From contig NZ_JACSPS010000002.1 in assembly GCF_014837035.1 (NCBI RefSeq), forward strand, positions 62,001-126,000: DNA of 64,000 nucleotides, given 5' to 3'. Source of the DNA: Kaistella pullorum (GTDB lineage Bacteria; Bacteroidota; Bacteroidia; Flavobacteriales; Weeksellaceae). Both the position numbers and the translations under genes were made by a program. A model generated the notes under the pieces. The model saw only the letters and a list, made by a program, of their open reading frames with translations, ran no database searches and was not told the DNA's origin. Below are positions 17,524 to 24,965 of the stretch, in pieces (within the stretch, counting starts at the first letter, position 1; each line of letters starts with the position of its first letter).

Positions 17524-18603
17524 TTACTGCACGATGAATTTGGTGCTGCTGCTTCCGGCTTTCAGGATATACACACCTTTTGGTAAGTTCTGAAGTGAAA
17601 TCTTCGATGTGTTTTTGAACGGTTGGCTGACAGACTGAACCAGTTTTCCGGTAAGATCAAAGATCTGTACCTGCGCAACCTCATTAAGATTCTCGCCTTT
17701 AACGCTGATTTCGCCGTTTTTCACCGGATTCGGGAAAACCTGCAGTCCACCTGTTTTTACTTCTGTTTCGCCTGTTGCGAGTGTTGAAGTCCATATCATC
17801 GTTACGTATTCCGGGTGATCAATATAAGGGTTTCGGTTGCCCTGGTACGTGTATGCATAGTTGTTTCGGTCAATTTCCTTTGGCGAAACAGGATCATTCT
17901 GGTGCCACTGGAGCAAAAGATTGATATACCACTGATCGAAACCGCGGTCTGATGAACCATCCTGCGGGTTATTCGCGTCGGTGTGTTTGAAGCTTGCAAG
18001 TCTGTCCTGGTAGCGGGTGATAAAATAAAGCAGACTTCGTGCGATGTCACCTTTGAATTCATTGATAGGCTCAAATACAGTTCCGTTGTAACCCGGGAAG
18101 TTGCTTGTGCCGAGTTTCGAACCGTTAGTTGATGTCCAGCTTACATTTCCTACGGTACCGAAAGGGTAGTTGCTTCGTTTACCGTTCACATAGCCATCGG
18201 TAGGGAAGATGTGAAGGTAGTCACTTTTCATCGGCGCGTTCTCATTGAAAAATCCCTGTGGAAAAACGTGCTCGCGGTTGTAGCATACGCCTTCACCATT
18301 GTAGTTTCCGCACTCCTTCTGTCCGGGAATCCAGTTGTAAGCATCCGGCCCGTTGGGTTTTTCCGAGTAAATGTCGAGGATTGTGTTGTCATTTTCATAA
18401 TATTTATCCAGGTCACCTACTTTGTAAGCGTCAAGCAAAGCATTGTAGCCATTGTCACGGTGACCGTTCTTTACGATCTGGTGCAGCTGTGTTTTCAGGG
18501 CGTATCCGGTACCGGTTGCCGTATTATAATATCCGTTTGGGATTTGCGCTGTTGCGAAGCCCGCAATGAAGAGCGCAATTTGAAAATATAGTAACTTTTT
18601 CAT
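17524..18603 (-). CDS. Secreted endonuclease I family protein with T9SS sorting domain
   Basis: A 359-residue exported nuclease of the EndA/NucM type (His-Me finger, non-specific DNA/RNA cleavage). The signal peptide ends near 'GFATAQ'. The active-site region is 'CYNREHVFPQGFF' with the catalytic histidine, followed by 'SDYLHIFPTDGYVNGKRSNYPFG' and 'GDIARSLLYF', typical of the family. The C-terminal 70 residues are a T9SS sorting domain ('VFPNPVKNGEISVKG', 'IFDLTGKLVQSV', 'LPKGVYILKAG'). It probably acts outside the cell in nutrient or phosphate scavenging. It is a single-gene unit with its own terminator. Confidence 0.92.
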   Translation of the reverse strand: MKKLLYFQIALFIAGFATAQIPNGYYNTATGTGYALKTQLHQIVKNGHRDNGYNALLDAYKVGDLDKYYENDNTILDIYSEKPNGPDAYNWIPGQKECGNYNGEGVCYNREHVFPQGFFNENAPMKSDYLHIFPTDGYVNGKRSNYPFGTVGNVSWTSTNGSKLGTSNFPGYNGTVFEPINEFKGDIARSLLYFITRYQDRLASFKHTDANNPQDGSSDRGFDQWYINLLLQWHQNDPVSPKEIDRNNYAYTYQGNRNPYIDHPEYVTMIWTSTLATGETEVKTGGLQVFPNPVKNGEISVKGENLNEVAQVQIFDLTGKLVQSVSQPFKNTSKISLQNLPKGVYILKAGSSSTKFIVQ

Positions 18604-18664
18604 ATCAGTTATTGATTAAAAATTAGGGGTGTAAAGGTAAAGAAAAATTAGGAACGGTAAACTT

Positions 18665-19876
18665 TTACTTTTGAGTGGAATAGGTAGTGTTTACCTTGGA
18701 AAAAAACCAGGATACCGCTACACCGAAAACCGCTGCCGTACCGGCGACAATAAAGTAATTCACGGGAAGAATGCGCACCGGAAATGCCAGGTCTGTGCCT
18801 GCACCGGCCTTGAAAAATCCGGTTTCGATCTGCACATAGCTCAGTACAGTCCCCAGCAGCAAACCACTCAGGATACCAAAGGCTACAATGAGAATTCCGG
18901 TATAGAAGTAAATATTTCTAAGTGATCTCTGATTCAAACCTAACGAAATCAATGATTTCGCCTGCTCCTTTTTGTCGAGCTGAAGGATGATGATCGCGCC
19001 GGCCAGATTGAAGGTGGTGATAAAAATCACCAGTGCGAAGATCAGGTAGATGAACAGTTTTTCGGTATTGATCATCTTCCAGAAGGCCGCATTTTCTTCA
19101 GATTTGGTGGTAAGGACGTACTTACTTCCCAATTTTTGCTGCAGAGCGCTTTTCACGGCTTGCGCTTCGTCGGCATTTTTAAGTTTAATGACGATTTGGT
19201 AAGCCGAATTCTTAGGGAGTTCCAGCAGTTCGCGTGTTAGTTCGATGGGTGATATCACCGTGTTGTCGAGCTGATCGTTGCCCGGAAAAACGCCGGACAC
19301 AAAGATGTCGCGCTTGTTGAAAATATCCTCCTCCTTACTGATGATTCCGGTGCCGGGTTTGGGCATCATCAGGTTGGCCACGTCCGAACTTTCGCCTACG
19401 GGAATACTCAGCCGGTTGTCGAGCTTGTTTTCAAGCAGTACTTCGTTCGAATATTTAAAACTCGGGTAAGAGCCGTAGAAAATATTTTTGTCAATCGGAT
19501 TCACCAGTACATAAGCCGAATCTACGCCGCGCAGATTGGCTATATCGCCGTTCTCGCGGAAATTGATGTACACTTTTTCTTCAATGACCTTTGAGAAATG
19601 CGCGATCTTCGGTTCAGACGCCAGCACTTTTGCAGCCTTCTGAATTTCCGGTAAAGTTTTCCCCGACTTGCTTTTGAGCGTAAGATCAGCGTGCAGGTTC
19701 GCAATCAGGTCCTGGTTCAGGTCCTCCAGGCCTGAAAACACCGAGATGATGATGAACATCGCGGTGGCAGCCACCGTCATCGCCAGTGCCGCGAGCCACG
19801 TGATGAACGTCACAGCGGTGCTGCCTTTCTTGGCCAAAAGGTAGCGCGTCGCGATATAGAACGGCGTGTTTTTCAA
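18665..19876 (-). CDS. LolC/LolE-like ABC transporter permease (FtsX family)
   Basis: Inner membrane permease of 403 residues with the MacB/FtsX layout: one N-terminal helix (about 20-46), a periplasmic domain of about 220 residues, and three C-terminal helices (about 275-300, 325-350, 370-395). It begins 'FYIATRYLLAKKGSTAVTFITWLA', as in lipoprotein-releasing LolC/LolE proteins. The likely role is release of outer membrane lipoproteins together with a LolD-type ATPase not found here. It starts 13 bp after the rbfA stop and is probably co-transcribed. Confidence 0.85.
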   Translation of the reverse strand: MKNTPFYIATRYLLAKKGSTAVTFITWLAALAMTVAATAMFIIISVFSGLEDLNQDLIANLHADLTLKSKSGKTLPEIQKAAKVLASEPKIAHFSKVIEEKVYINFRENGDIANLRGVDSAYVLVNPIDKNIFYGSYPSFKYSNEVLLENKLDNRLSIPVGESSDVANLMMPKPGTGIISKEEDIFNKRDIFVSGVFPGNDQLDNTVISPIELTRELLELPKNSAYQIVIKLKNADEAQAVKSALQQKLGSKYVLTTKSEENAAFWKMINTEKLFIYLIFALVIFITTFNLAGAIIILQLDKKEQAKSLISLGLNQRSLRNIYFYTGILIVAFGILSGLLLGTVLSYVQIETGFFKAGAGTDLAFPVRILPVNYFIVAGTAAVFGVAVSWFFSKVNTTYSTQK

Positions 19877-19889
19877 GAGTTGTGGAGGT

Positions 19890-20252
19890 TTATAGAATCG
19901 GGTTGTCGCCTTCGCCTTTCAGTTCTTTCTCTATTTTTTCCACATCGTCCAGCGTGGTGTCGAGGTAGAAATTCAGGTCCGGAATGATGCGCACCTGCTT
20001 GCCCATTTTCTGGCCCAGGAAGTTGCGGTAGGTAGATTTGTTCACCTCAATCTCCTTCATGATCGCGCTTCGCAGAGCCGGCGGAAAAATGCTGAGATAT
20101 ACCTTGGCAATACTCAGGTCGGCCGTGATCTTCACATCAGAGACGGTGACCAGAAAGTTCTGCTTGCTGTCAGACGCCTGTTTGCGGAAGAGTTCAGCCA
20201 TGTCCTGCTGTATAATCTGGGCTACTTTTCTTTGTCTGTTGCTTTCGTTCAT
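19890..20252 (-). CDS. rbfA: 30S ribosome-binding factor A
   Basis: Ribosome maturation factor that binds the 30S subunit near the 5' end of 16S rRNA. The 120 residues show the KH-like fold pattern: 'RQRKVAQIIQQDMAELF', 'VTVSDVKITADLSIAKVYLSIF' and 'RIIPDLNFYLDTTLDDVEKIEKEL'. It has a -7 box immediately upstream and a LolC-like gene immediately downstream. Confidence 0.95.
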   Translation of the reverse strand: MNESNRQRKVAQIIQQDMAELFRKQASDSKQNFLVTVSDVKITADLSIAKVYLSIFPPALRSAIMKEIEVNKSTYRNFLGQKMGKQVRIIPDLNFYLDTTLDDVEKIEKELKGEGDNPIL

Positions 20253-20256
20253 GGTG

Positions 20257-20264
20257 CAAATTTA
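20257..20264 (-). promoter_or_regulatory. -7 box for rbfA
   Basis: TAAATTTG on the minus strand, 4 bp before the rbfA ATG, so the mRNA leader would be very short or absent. Confidence 0.5.
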
Positions 20265-20280
20265 GTATTTTTGTTTTGAA

Positions 20281-20440
20281 ATATTTGGGCGTGTCCTTTT
20301 TTCGCCAGCACCCTTGCCAGCCGCTGAAAAAGGCCGGTCTGCGTGCAGTCGCTTTTTTGCGGGCGCTGGCGCGCCCACAAAAAGAGCTCCGACAATGCAC
20401 TCCGCCCTCACGCGGGTGACTGTATAAAAACAAAAAGCAT
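20281..20440. repeat. GC-rich intergenic element
   Basis: This stretch is far richer in G and C than neighbouring spacers. It contains partly self-complementary blocks such as GGGCGTGTCC near 20287 against CGCGCCCAC near 20370 and CGCCCTCACGCG near 20402. Open frames cross it but look artefactual. It resembles the interspersed extragenic elements seen in many flavobacterial genomes; copy number cannot be judged from one window. Confidence 0.4.
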
Positions 20441-20442
20441 TT

Positions 20443-20841
20443 ATGAAAATAGAACATATCGGCATCGCCGTCAATTCCCTCGGCACTTCCGATGATTTGT
20501 TTGAGCGATTGCTCGGAAAGAAAAACTACAAACAGGAATCGGTTGCGCGGGAAGGCGTCACCACCTCGTTTTATGAGGTCGGCGAAAGCAAGGTTGAACT
20601 GCTGGAAGCCAGCAGCGAAGATAGCCCAATCGCAAAGTTCCTTTCAAAAAAAGGGGAGGGCATCCATCATATTGCATTCGGTGTAGATGACATTTATGCT
20701 GAGATTGAAAGACTTAAAAAAGAGGGATTCATCTTCATCTCCGAAGAACCTAAAGACGGCGCCGACAACAAGCTCGTGGTTTTCCTGCATCCGAAGTCCA
20801 CCAATGGCGTCCTGATCGAATTATGCCAGGAAAAAGCCTGA
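20443..20841 (+). CDS. mce: Methylmalonyl-CoA epimerase
   Basis: Interconverts the R and S forms of methylmalonyl-CoA between propionyl-CoA metabolism and succinyl-CoA. The 132 residues form two VOC-fold modules: it starts 'MKIEHIGIAVNSL' (metal-binding His) and contains 'VELLEASSEDSPIAKFL', 'GIHHIAFGVDDI' and the C-terminal 'LVVFLHPKSTNGVLIELCQ' with the metal-binding Glu. Length and motifs are standard for mce. No other gene of the pathway lies in the window. Confidence 0.93.
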   Translation: MKIEHIGIAVNSLGTSDDLFERLLGKKNYKQESVAREGVTTSFYEVGESKVELLEASSEDSPIAKFLSKKGEGIHHIAFGVDDIYAEIERLKKEGFIFISEEPKDGADNKLVVFLHPKSTNGVLIELCQEKA

Positions 20842-20849
20842 AAAATATT

Positions 20850-20878
20850 TTGGTAATCTATAAAAAAGCTTATTTTTG
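20850..20878 (+). promoter_or_regulatory. Promoter for the CAU tRNA
   Basis: A -33 TTG (20850-20852) and a -7 box TATTTTTG (20871-20878) separated by 18 bp, which fits the Bacteroidota primary sigma factor consensus. The tRNA begins 39 bp further on. Confidence 0.65.
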
Positions 20879-20917
20879 CACCTCATAAAAACAGCCGGGA
20901 TACATCCTGATGTTTTT

Positions 20918-20991
20918 GGCCTTGTAACTCAGTTGGTTAGAGTAGCTGACTCATAATCAGCAAGTCCTTGGTTCGAGCCCAAGCTGGGCCA
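20918..20991 (+). tRNA. tRNA with CAU anticodon (elongator Met or Ile2)
   Basis: A cloverleaf can be drawn: acceptor GGCCTTG/CTGGGCC (one U-U mismatch), D stem ACTC/GAGT, anticodon stem GCTGA/TCAGC with loop CTCATAA, variable AAGTC, T stem CTTGG/CCAAG with loop TTCGAGC, discriminator A. CCA is not encoded. Both elongator tRNA-Met and lysidine-modified tRNA-Ile2 use this anticodon and loop, so the amino acid is left open. Confidence 0.9.
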
Positions 20992-20993
20992 CA

Positions 20994-21027
20994 ACCGTTC
21001 CGCAATTTGCGGAGCGGTTTTTTTTTG
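20994..21027 (+). terminator. Terminator after the CAU tRNA
   Basis: Hairpin ACCGTTCCGCA/TGCGGAGCGGT with a short loop, followed by a run of T. It ends the tRNA transcript just before the accessory island. Confidence 0.85.
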
Positions 21028-21030
21028 CTT

Positions 21031-21174
21031 TCAGGGCTGGCTAGTTGCTGTCGTTCCATTCAATAATCTCGCGAAATCGGGATGAATGCGCTTCCATGAA
21101 GCAATGCAGTGTTCGGCCAGTTCATGCTTAGGCTGTCCGCCGAACCAGCAGTAATGGATTTTCTTTGGAATCAT
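21031..21174 (-). pseudogene. 5' remnant of a Gly_transf_sug-type glycosyltransferase
   Basis: From the ATG at 21174 the frame reads MIPKKIHYCWFGGQPKHELA and continues 'EHCIASWKRIHPDF', a close match to the start of sugar transferases of the Gly_transf_sug (GT32-like) family used in polysaccharide synthesis. It then leaves the family frame; the neighbouring frame continues 'IIEWNDSN', the expected next motif, and ends at a TAG (21041-21043). So the gene carries a frameshift and lacks its C-terminal three quarters or more. The whole remnant encodes 47 residues in frame. It lies between the tRNA terminator and the vsr gene and is probably a leftover of DNA replaced or deleted when the island arrived. 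Confidence 0.75.
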
Positions 21175-21231
21175 GGGGTAGATTTTGGAATATGGATGGG
21201 TGGCTGCAAAGATTGAACCTAAATTAACTAC

Positions 21232-21669
21232 TTAACTTGCTGCATCCCCGACGTTACTTTTTATTTTCTGTTGAATAAGTTCGATGGTTTCATCAATTCG
21301 ATTTTTTTTAAGCTCACACTCCCACACAGTTAAAACCTGCCAACCAGCAGCTAAAAGCTTCCGTTCATTATCTAGATCGCGCCTGATATTCCCGTTGATC
21401 TTTGCTGTCCAGAATTCAGTCCGGGTTTTGGGAGTTACAAAATACCTGCAGTGTTCATGTCCATGCCAGAAACAACCATGTATAAAGACTGCAGTTTTAT
21501 ATTTTTTGAAAACCAAATCCGGTTTCCCGGGAAGATTTTTGACGTTCAGTCTGTATCTGAATCCTGCAGCAAACAGTTTTCCACGTAACAACATTTCAGG
21601 TTTGGTATTCTTACTCTTGATTCTGCTCATATTAAAGCTGCGCTGTGCAGGGGTATGTCTGTCTGCCAT
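21232..21669 (-). CDS. vsr: Very short patch repair (Vsr) endonuclease
   Basis: Nicks DNA beside T:G mismatches that arise when 5-methylcytosine is deaminated, starting repair back to C:G. The 145 residues contain the family start 'RSFNMSRIKSKNTKPEMLLR', the catalytic Asp51 in 'GKPDLVF', and 'VFIHGCFWHGHEHC' (61-74) with His64 and His69 and the zinc-binding cysteines, matching E. coli Vsr numbering. It is transcribed away from the C5 methyltransferase gene, as expected for a partner that limits the mutagenic cost of cytosine methylation. It belongs to the accessory island. Confidence 0.95.
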   Translation of the reverse strand: MADRHTPAQRSFNMSRIKSKNTKPEMLLRGKLFAAGFRYRLNVKNLPGKPDLVFKKYKTAVFIHGCFWHGHEHCRYFVTPKTRTEFWTAKINGNIRRDLDNERKLLAAGWQVLTVWECELKKNRIDETIELIQQKIKSNVGDAAS

Positions 21670-21712
21670 GTTACATTTATAATCTTTAACAGCAAAAACA
21701 GTGCGCGGTTTT

Positions 21713-21720
21713 CAAATATA
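21713..21720 (-). promoter_or_regulatory. -7 box for vsr
   Basis: TATATTTG on the minus strand, 44 bp before the vsr start, in the divergent spacer. No TTG at suitable spacing was seen. Confidence 0.45.
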
Positions 21721-21753
21721 CTGGCACTTTTGTACTATATAGTTTTAGTGTAA

Positions 21754-21783
21754 TTGCTTCGCACCTATCTTTTAATATCTTTG
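21754..21783 (+). promoter_or_regulatory. Promoter for the methyltransferase-helicase-ATPase run
   Basis: TTG at 21754-21756 and TATCTTTG at 21776-21783 with 19 bp between them fit the Bacteroidota -33/-7 consensus. This leaves a leader of about 90 bases before the methyltransferase ATG at 21878. Confidence 0.6.
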
Positions 21784-21877
21784 CCACAGTCTCAAATAAA
21801 GTAGCTACAAGGTCAAAATAATTGATAAATATTTTTTTTGATTTTGTGAGTTTCTTTTTACTAATTTTAAAAGCAGC

Positions 21878-22972
21878 ATGCACAAATTTAAATTTATAGA
21901 TCTCTTCGCAGGTATAGGAGGATTTCATATCGCGATGCACGAAAATGGTGGCGAATGCGTATTCGCCTCAGAAATAGATAAGTTTGCACGGCAGACCTAC
22001 GAGCATAATTTTAGCAAAATATCGCCTGAGTTATTTACTGGGGGACATTTTAACCAGGATATTACGGATTCGGCACTCGTTTACTCCAATATTCCGGATT
22101 TTGATGTACTGTGCGCAGGGTTTCCTTGTCAGCCGTTTTCTCATGCAGGTTTAAAGAAAGGTTTTGATGATACGCGTGGAACATTATTTTTTAATATTAA
22201 AGAAATCATTCGGGCGAAAATTGAAGCTAACAAACTTGATAAAAAAGTTGCAATTCCAAGAGTTCTTCTTTTGGAAAACGTAAAAGGCTTTAGAAATCAT
22301 GATAAAGGAAATACATACAAGGTTATTAAGCATACACTAAATGATCTTGGTTATGAGGTGGCGGCCGAAGTATTAAACAGTAAGCATTTTGGCGTTCCCC
22401 AGAACAGGGAAAGGATATTCATTGTAGCTTGGCATAGGGATTCAGTTAAAAAAAATGATTTTAAATTCCCTTTTGGTCTCACGCAGAAAGATGAAGTGAT
22501 TTATGAAAAAGAGAAACGCGATGAACTGGCAAAAAAAATAAAGGTTGGCGATATCCTGTTAACAAACAAGGAGTTGCAGCAATTTGAAAACAGGGATAAT
22601 AAAACTTACACCATTTCTGAAAAATTATGGGAAGGGCATCAGAGAAGAAAGATTATGCATGCAGAAAAGGGAAATGGTTTCGGCTATTCAATATTTAATT
22701 CTCAATCATCTTATACAAGTACCATCTCTGCAAGATATTATAAGGATGGAAGTGAAATCCTCATCGAACAAAAAGGCGTAAAAGGAAAACCTGACCGTCC
22801 CCGAAAACTTCACCCAGTTGAAGCTGCAAAACTGCAGGGATACCCTATTGACAGCTGGTATGAAATTCCTGTATCCGATAACCAAGCGTACAAGCAGTTT
22901 GGAAACAGTGTTTCTGTACCGGTAGTTAGCACTCTGGCTTTTGAAATAAAAAATCAGCTATTGGATTTGTGA
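21878..22972 (+). CDS. DNA (cytosine-5) methyltransferase
   Basis: Methylates carbon 5 of cytosine in a specific DNA site, using S-adenosylmethionine. The 364 residues contain the ordered C5 motifs: I 'DLFAGIGGFHIAMHENG' (8-24), IV 'GFPCQPFSHAG' with catalytic Cys84, VI 'LENVKGF' (132-138), VIII 'PQNRERIFIVAW' (174-185), then a target recognition region of about 120 residues, and IX/X 'HPVEAAKLQGYP' and 'GNSVSVPVV' near the end. The recognition site cannot be read from sequence. It leads the run of island genes, 35 bp before the helicase gene, and presumably marks self DNA for the system. Confidence 0.96.
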   Translation: MHKFKFIDLFAGIGGFHIAMHENGGECVFASEIDKFARQTYEHNFSKISPELFTGGHFNQDITDSALVYSNIPDFDVLCAGFPCQPFSHAGLKKGFDDTRGTLFFNIKEIIRAKIEANKLDKKVAIPRVLLLENVKGFRNHDKGNTYKVIKHTLNDLGYEVAAEVLNSKHFGVPQNRERIFIVAWHRDSVKKNDFKFPFGLTQKDEVIYEKEKRDELAKKIKVGDILLTNKELQQFENRDNKTYTISEKLWEGHQRRKIMHAEKGNGFGYSIFNSQSSYTSTISARYYKDGSEILIEQKGVKGKPDRPRKLHPVEAAKLQGYPIDSWYEIPVSDNQAYKQFGNSVSVPVVSTLAFEIKNQLLDL

Positions 22973-23007
22973 ATCACCGGTAACTTATAAATGGAAATCA
23001 TTAATAT

Positions 23008-24960
23008 ATGAATCAGGTTATAGTCTTAAACAAGGAAATAAAAAAGATTGAGTTTGCAAACAAAACTTCTTCTTTAGTGCCTTTAACCCCTATGGACCTC
23101 TACAACCTGTTGCATATTAAGAAGGATATTTTTGGGATTTCTTACAGAGAAATTATAATTGATCAGGAAGTATCAGCATTAAAGGTAGTGAAATCACAAA
23201 ATGAATTGGTAGTAAACGTGGACATAGGTTCAGAGTTCGCATCTTTATCATTTGAATTAACTTCGGTTTTTAAAACAAGGCAGCTTAATGTGGAGGAGGT
23301 TATTTTTATAACCGAAAACAATTACCTGATTAAAAATGGAGAAGTATTGTCGGTGGATAAAGAATCTGTTTTGTTTACCGCTGGTTTATTGGAGAAGCTT
23401 GATGCTTCCGGCAATTTACCCCTGCTTCTTGCGCTTGAACTTTATTCACAACGTGACAAATACTCTTGCTTAAAATTTTCAAGCGAGCAGCTTGATTTTA
23501 AGCAGATTTTAGAAAGTAATTTATATACCGGTAATTCATCTCTATTTATTAGGGACCTGTATGACTATCAGAAAGATGGCTTAAAGTGGTTGCAGTACTG
23601 TTGTATAAACAAAATCGGCGGTATTCTTGGCGATGATATGGGTTTGGGTAAAACGGCACAGATTATAGCATTAACTGCCTGGCTTCTGGAAAGGAAGATT
23701 TTTGAAAATATATTAATTGTTGTGCCCAGTACGCTTCTTGAAAACTGGAAAAGAGAATTTTTATTTTTTTCCCCTGCTTTGGAGCCATATGTACACCATG
23801 GCTCTGTCAGAACCGGCTCAGTAGAATTACTTAAAAGCAAAGATATTGTTATCACGTCGTACTCAATGATCATTAATGACCAGTATTTATTTAACAAATT
23901 AAAATGGGGTGCGATAATAATTGATGAAGCCAGCTTAATTAAAAATCCAGATTCGGAAAGAAAGATCTCTTTAAGTAATATAGAAGCTGAAGTAAAAATA
24001 GCAATGACAGGAACTCCGGTCGAAAATTCATTACTCGATCTGTGGTCATTAACAGACTTTGTATTGCCTGGTTATTTCGGCACACGGGAATCTTTTACTA
24101 ATAAATTTATAAAAAAAGATATCGAGCAGACTTTAATAGAGTCGGACCTGTCCTCGCTCCGCAATGAAACATCTTTTATTATGCTTCGGCGAAAAAAAGA
24201 AGATGTATTGGATTCGTTGCCGGATAAAATTGATATACACCAGGCTCTCGAAATGTACGGCAATGAAGCCTCATTGTATAATAATGAGCGTGAGTCTATA
24301 TTAGCCCGGATAAAAACGGAAAGTCCGGCTAATGTTTTTACACTGATTCAAAATCTTAGACAATATACAACCCACCCTTTACTGCTCGATTCACCTTCAT
24401 TTGAAAATGCTGATGTAAAACAGCTGTCGAACGCCAGTTCAAAGTTTACCAGAACGATTGAAATACTTGATGAAATCAGGATCCGTAATGAAAAGGTTAT
24501 AATCTTCACTGAATATCTGAAAATGATAGATACTTTCAAAAGAGTATTGGAGGAACATTATGCAACCACTATTTTCACTATAGACGGCAGAGTCGAAGTT
24601 TCGGAAAGACATAAAAGAATCGATGATTTTTCTGCATTCGAAGGCTTCAGTATAATGGTTTTAAATCCTAAAACCGCCGGTATGGGGCTGAATATCACCG
24701 CTGCAAACCATGTTATTCATTACACTCGTCAGTGGAATCCGGCACTGGAGGAACAAGCTACTGCCAGATCATACCGCAATAAACAGGAAAAAAATGTTAA
24801 TGTTTACTATTTATATTACGTCAATACAATAGAGGAAATGATAGATAACCGCCTGCGAAATAAACGACAGCTTTCGGGTGAGGTTGTAACTTCAACGTCC
24901 GATGATTTATCTTTTGACGACTACCTCTCTTCACTAAGCAAAACACCAATTATAAAATAA
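23008..24960 (+). CDS. SNF2-type superfamily II helicase/translocase
   Basis: A 650-residue ATPase of the SNF2 group expected to move along double-stranded DNA. Residues 1-180 match nothing I recognise. The motor follows: Walker A 'GDDMGLGKT' (208-216), motif II 'IIDEASLIKN' (DEAS at 306-309 instead of DEAH), 'TGTPVEN' (334-340), 'LRRKKEDVLDSLP' (393-405), motif V 'PKTAGMGLNIT' and motif VI 'QATARSYRNKQ' (583-593). It ends 5 bp before the GHKL ATPase gene. In restriction systems such motors couple target recognition to cleavage or loading. That role here is inference from the neighbours. Confidence 0.93.
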   Translation: MNQVIVLNKEIKKIEFANKTSSLVPLTPMDLYNLLHIKKDIFGISYREIIIDQEVSALKVVKSQNELVVNVDIGSEFASLSFELTSVFKTRQLNVEEVIFITENNYLIKNGEVLSVDKESVLFTAGLLEKLDASGNLPLLLALELYSQRDKYSCLKFSSEQLDFKQILESNLYTGNSSLFIRDLYDYQKDGLKWLQYCCINKIGGILGDDMGLGKTAQIIALTAWLLERKIFENILIVVPSTLLENWKREFLFFSPALEPYVHHGSVRTGSVELLKSKDIVITSYSMIINDQYLFNKLKWGAIIIDEASLIKNPDSERKISLSNIEAEVKIAMTGTPVENSLLDLWSLTDFVLPGYFGTRESFTNKFIKKDIEQTLIESDLSSLRNETSFIMLRRKKEDVLDSLPDKIDIHQALEMYGNEASLYNNERESILARIKTESPANVFTLIQNLRQYTTHPLLLDSPSFENADVKQLSNASSKFTRTIEILDEIRIRNEKVIIFTEYLKMIDTFKRVLEEHYATTIFTIDGRVEVSERHKRIDDFSAFEGFSIMVLNPKTAGMGLNITAANHVIHYTRQWNPALEEQATARSYRNKQEKNVNVYYLYYVNTIEEMIDNRLRNKRQLSGEVVTSTSDDLSFDDYLSSLSKTPIIK

Positions 24961-24965
24961 ATTTT

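Noticed and set aside
20194-20486. Two overlapping minus-strand frames crossing the GC-rich spacer before mce
   Set aside because: They run into rbfA and mce starts, have arginine-rich translations typical of GC-rich non-coding DNA and no domain.
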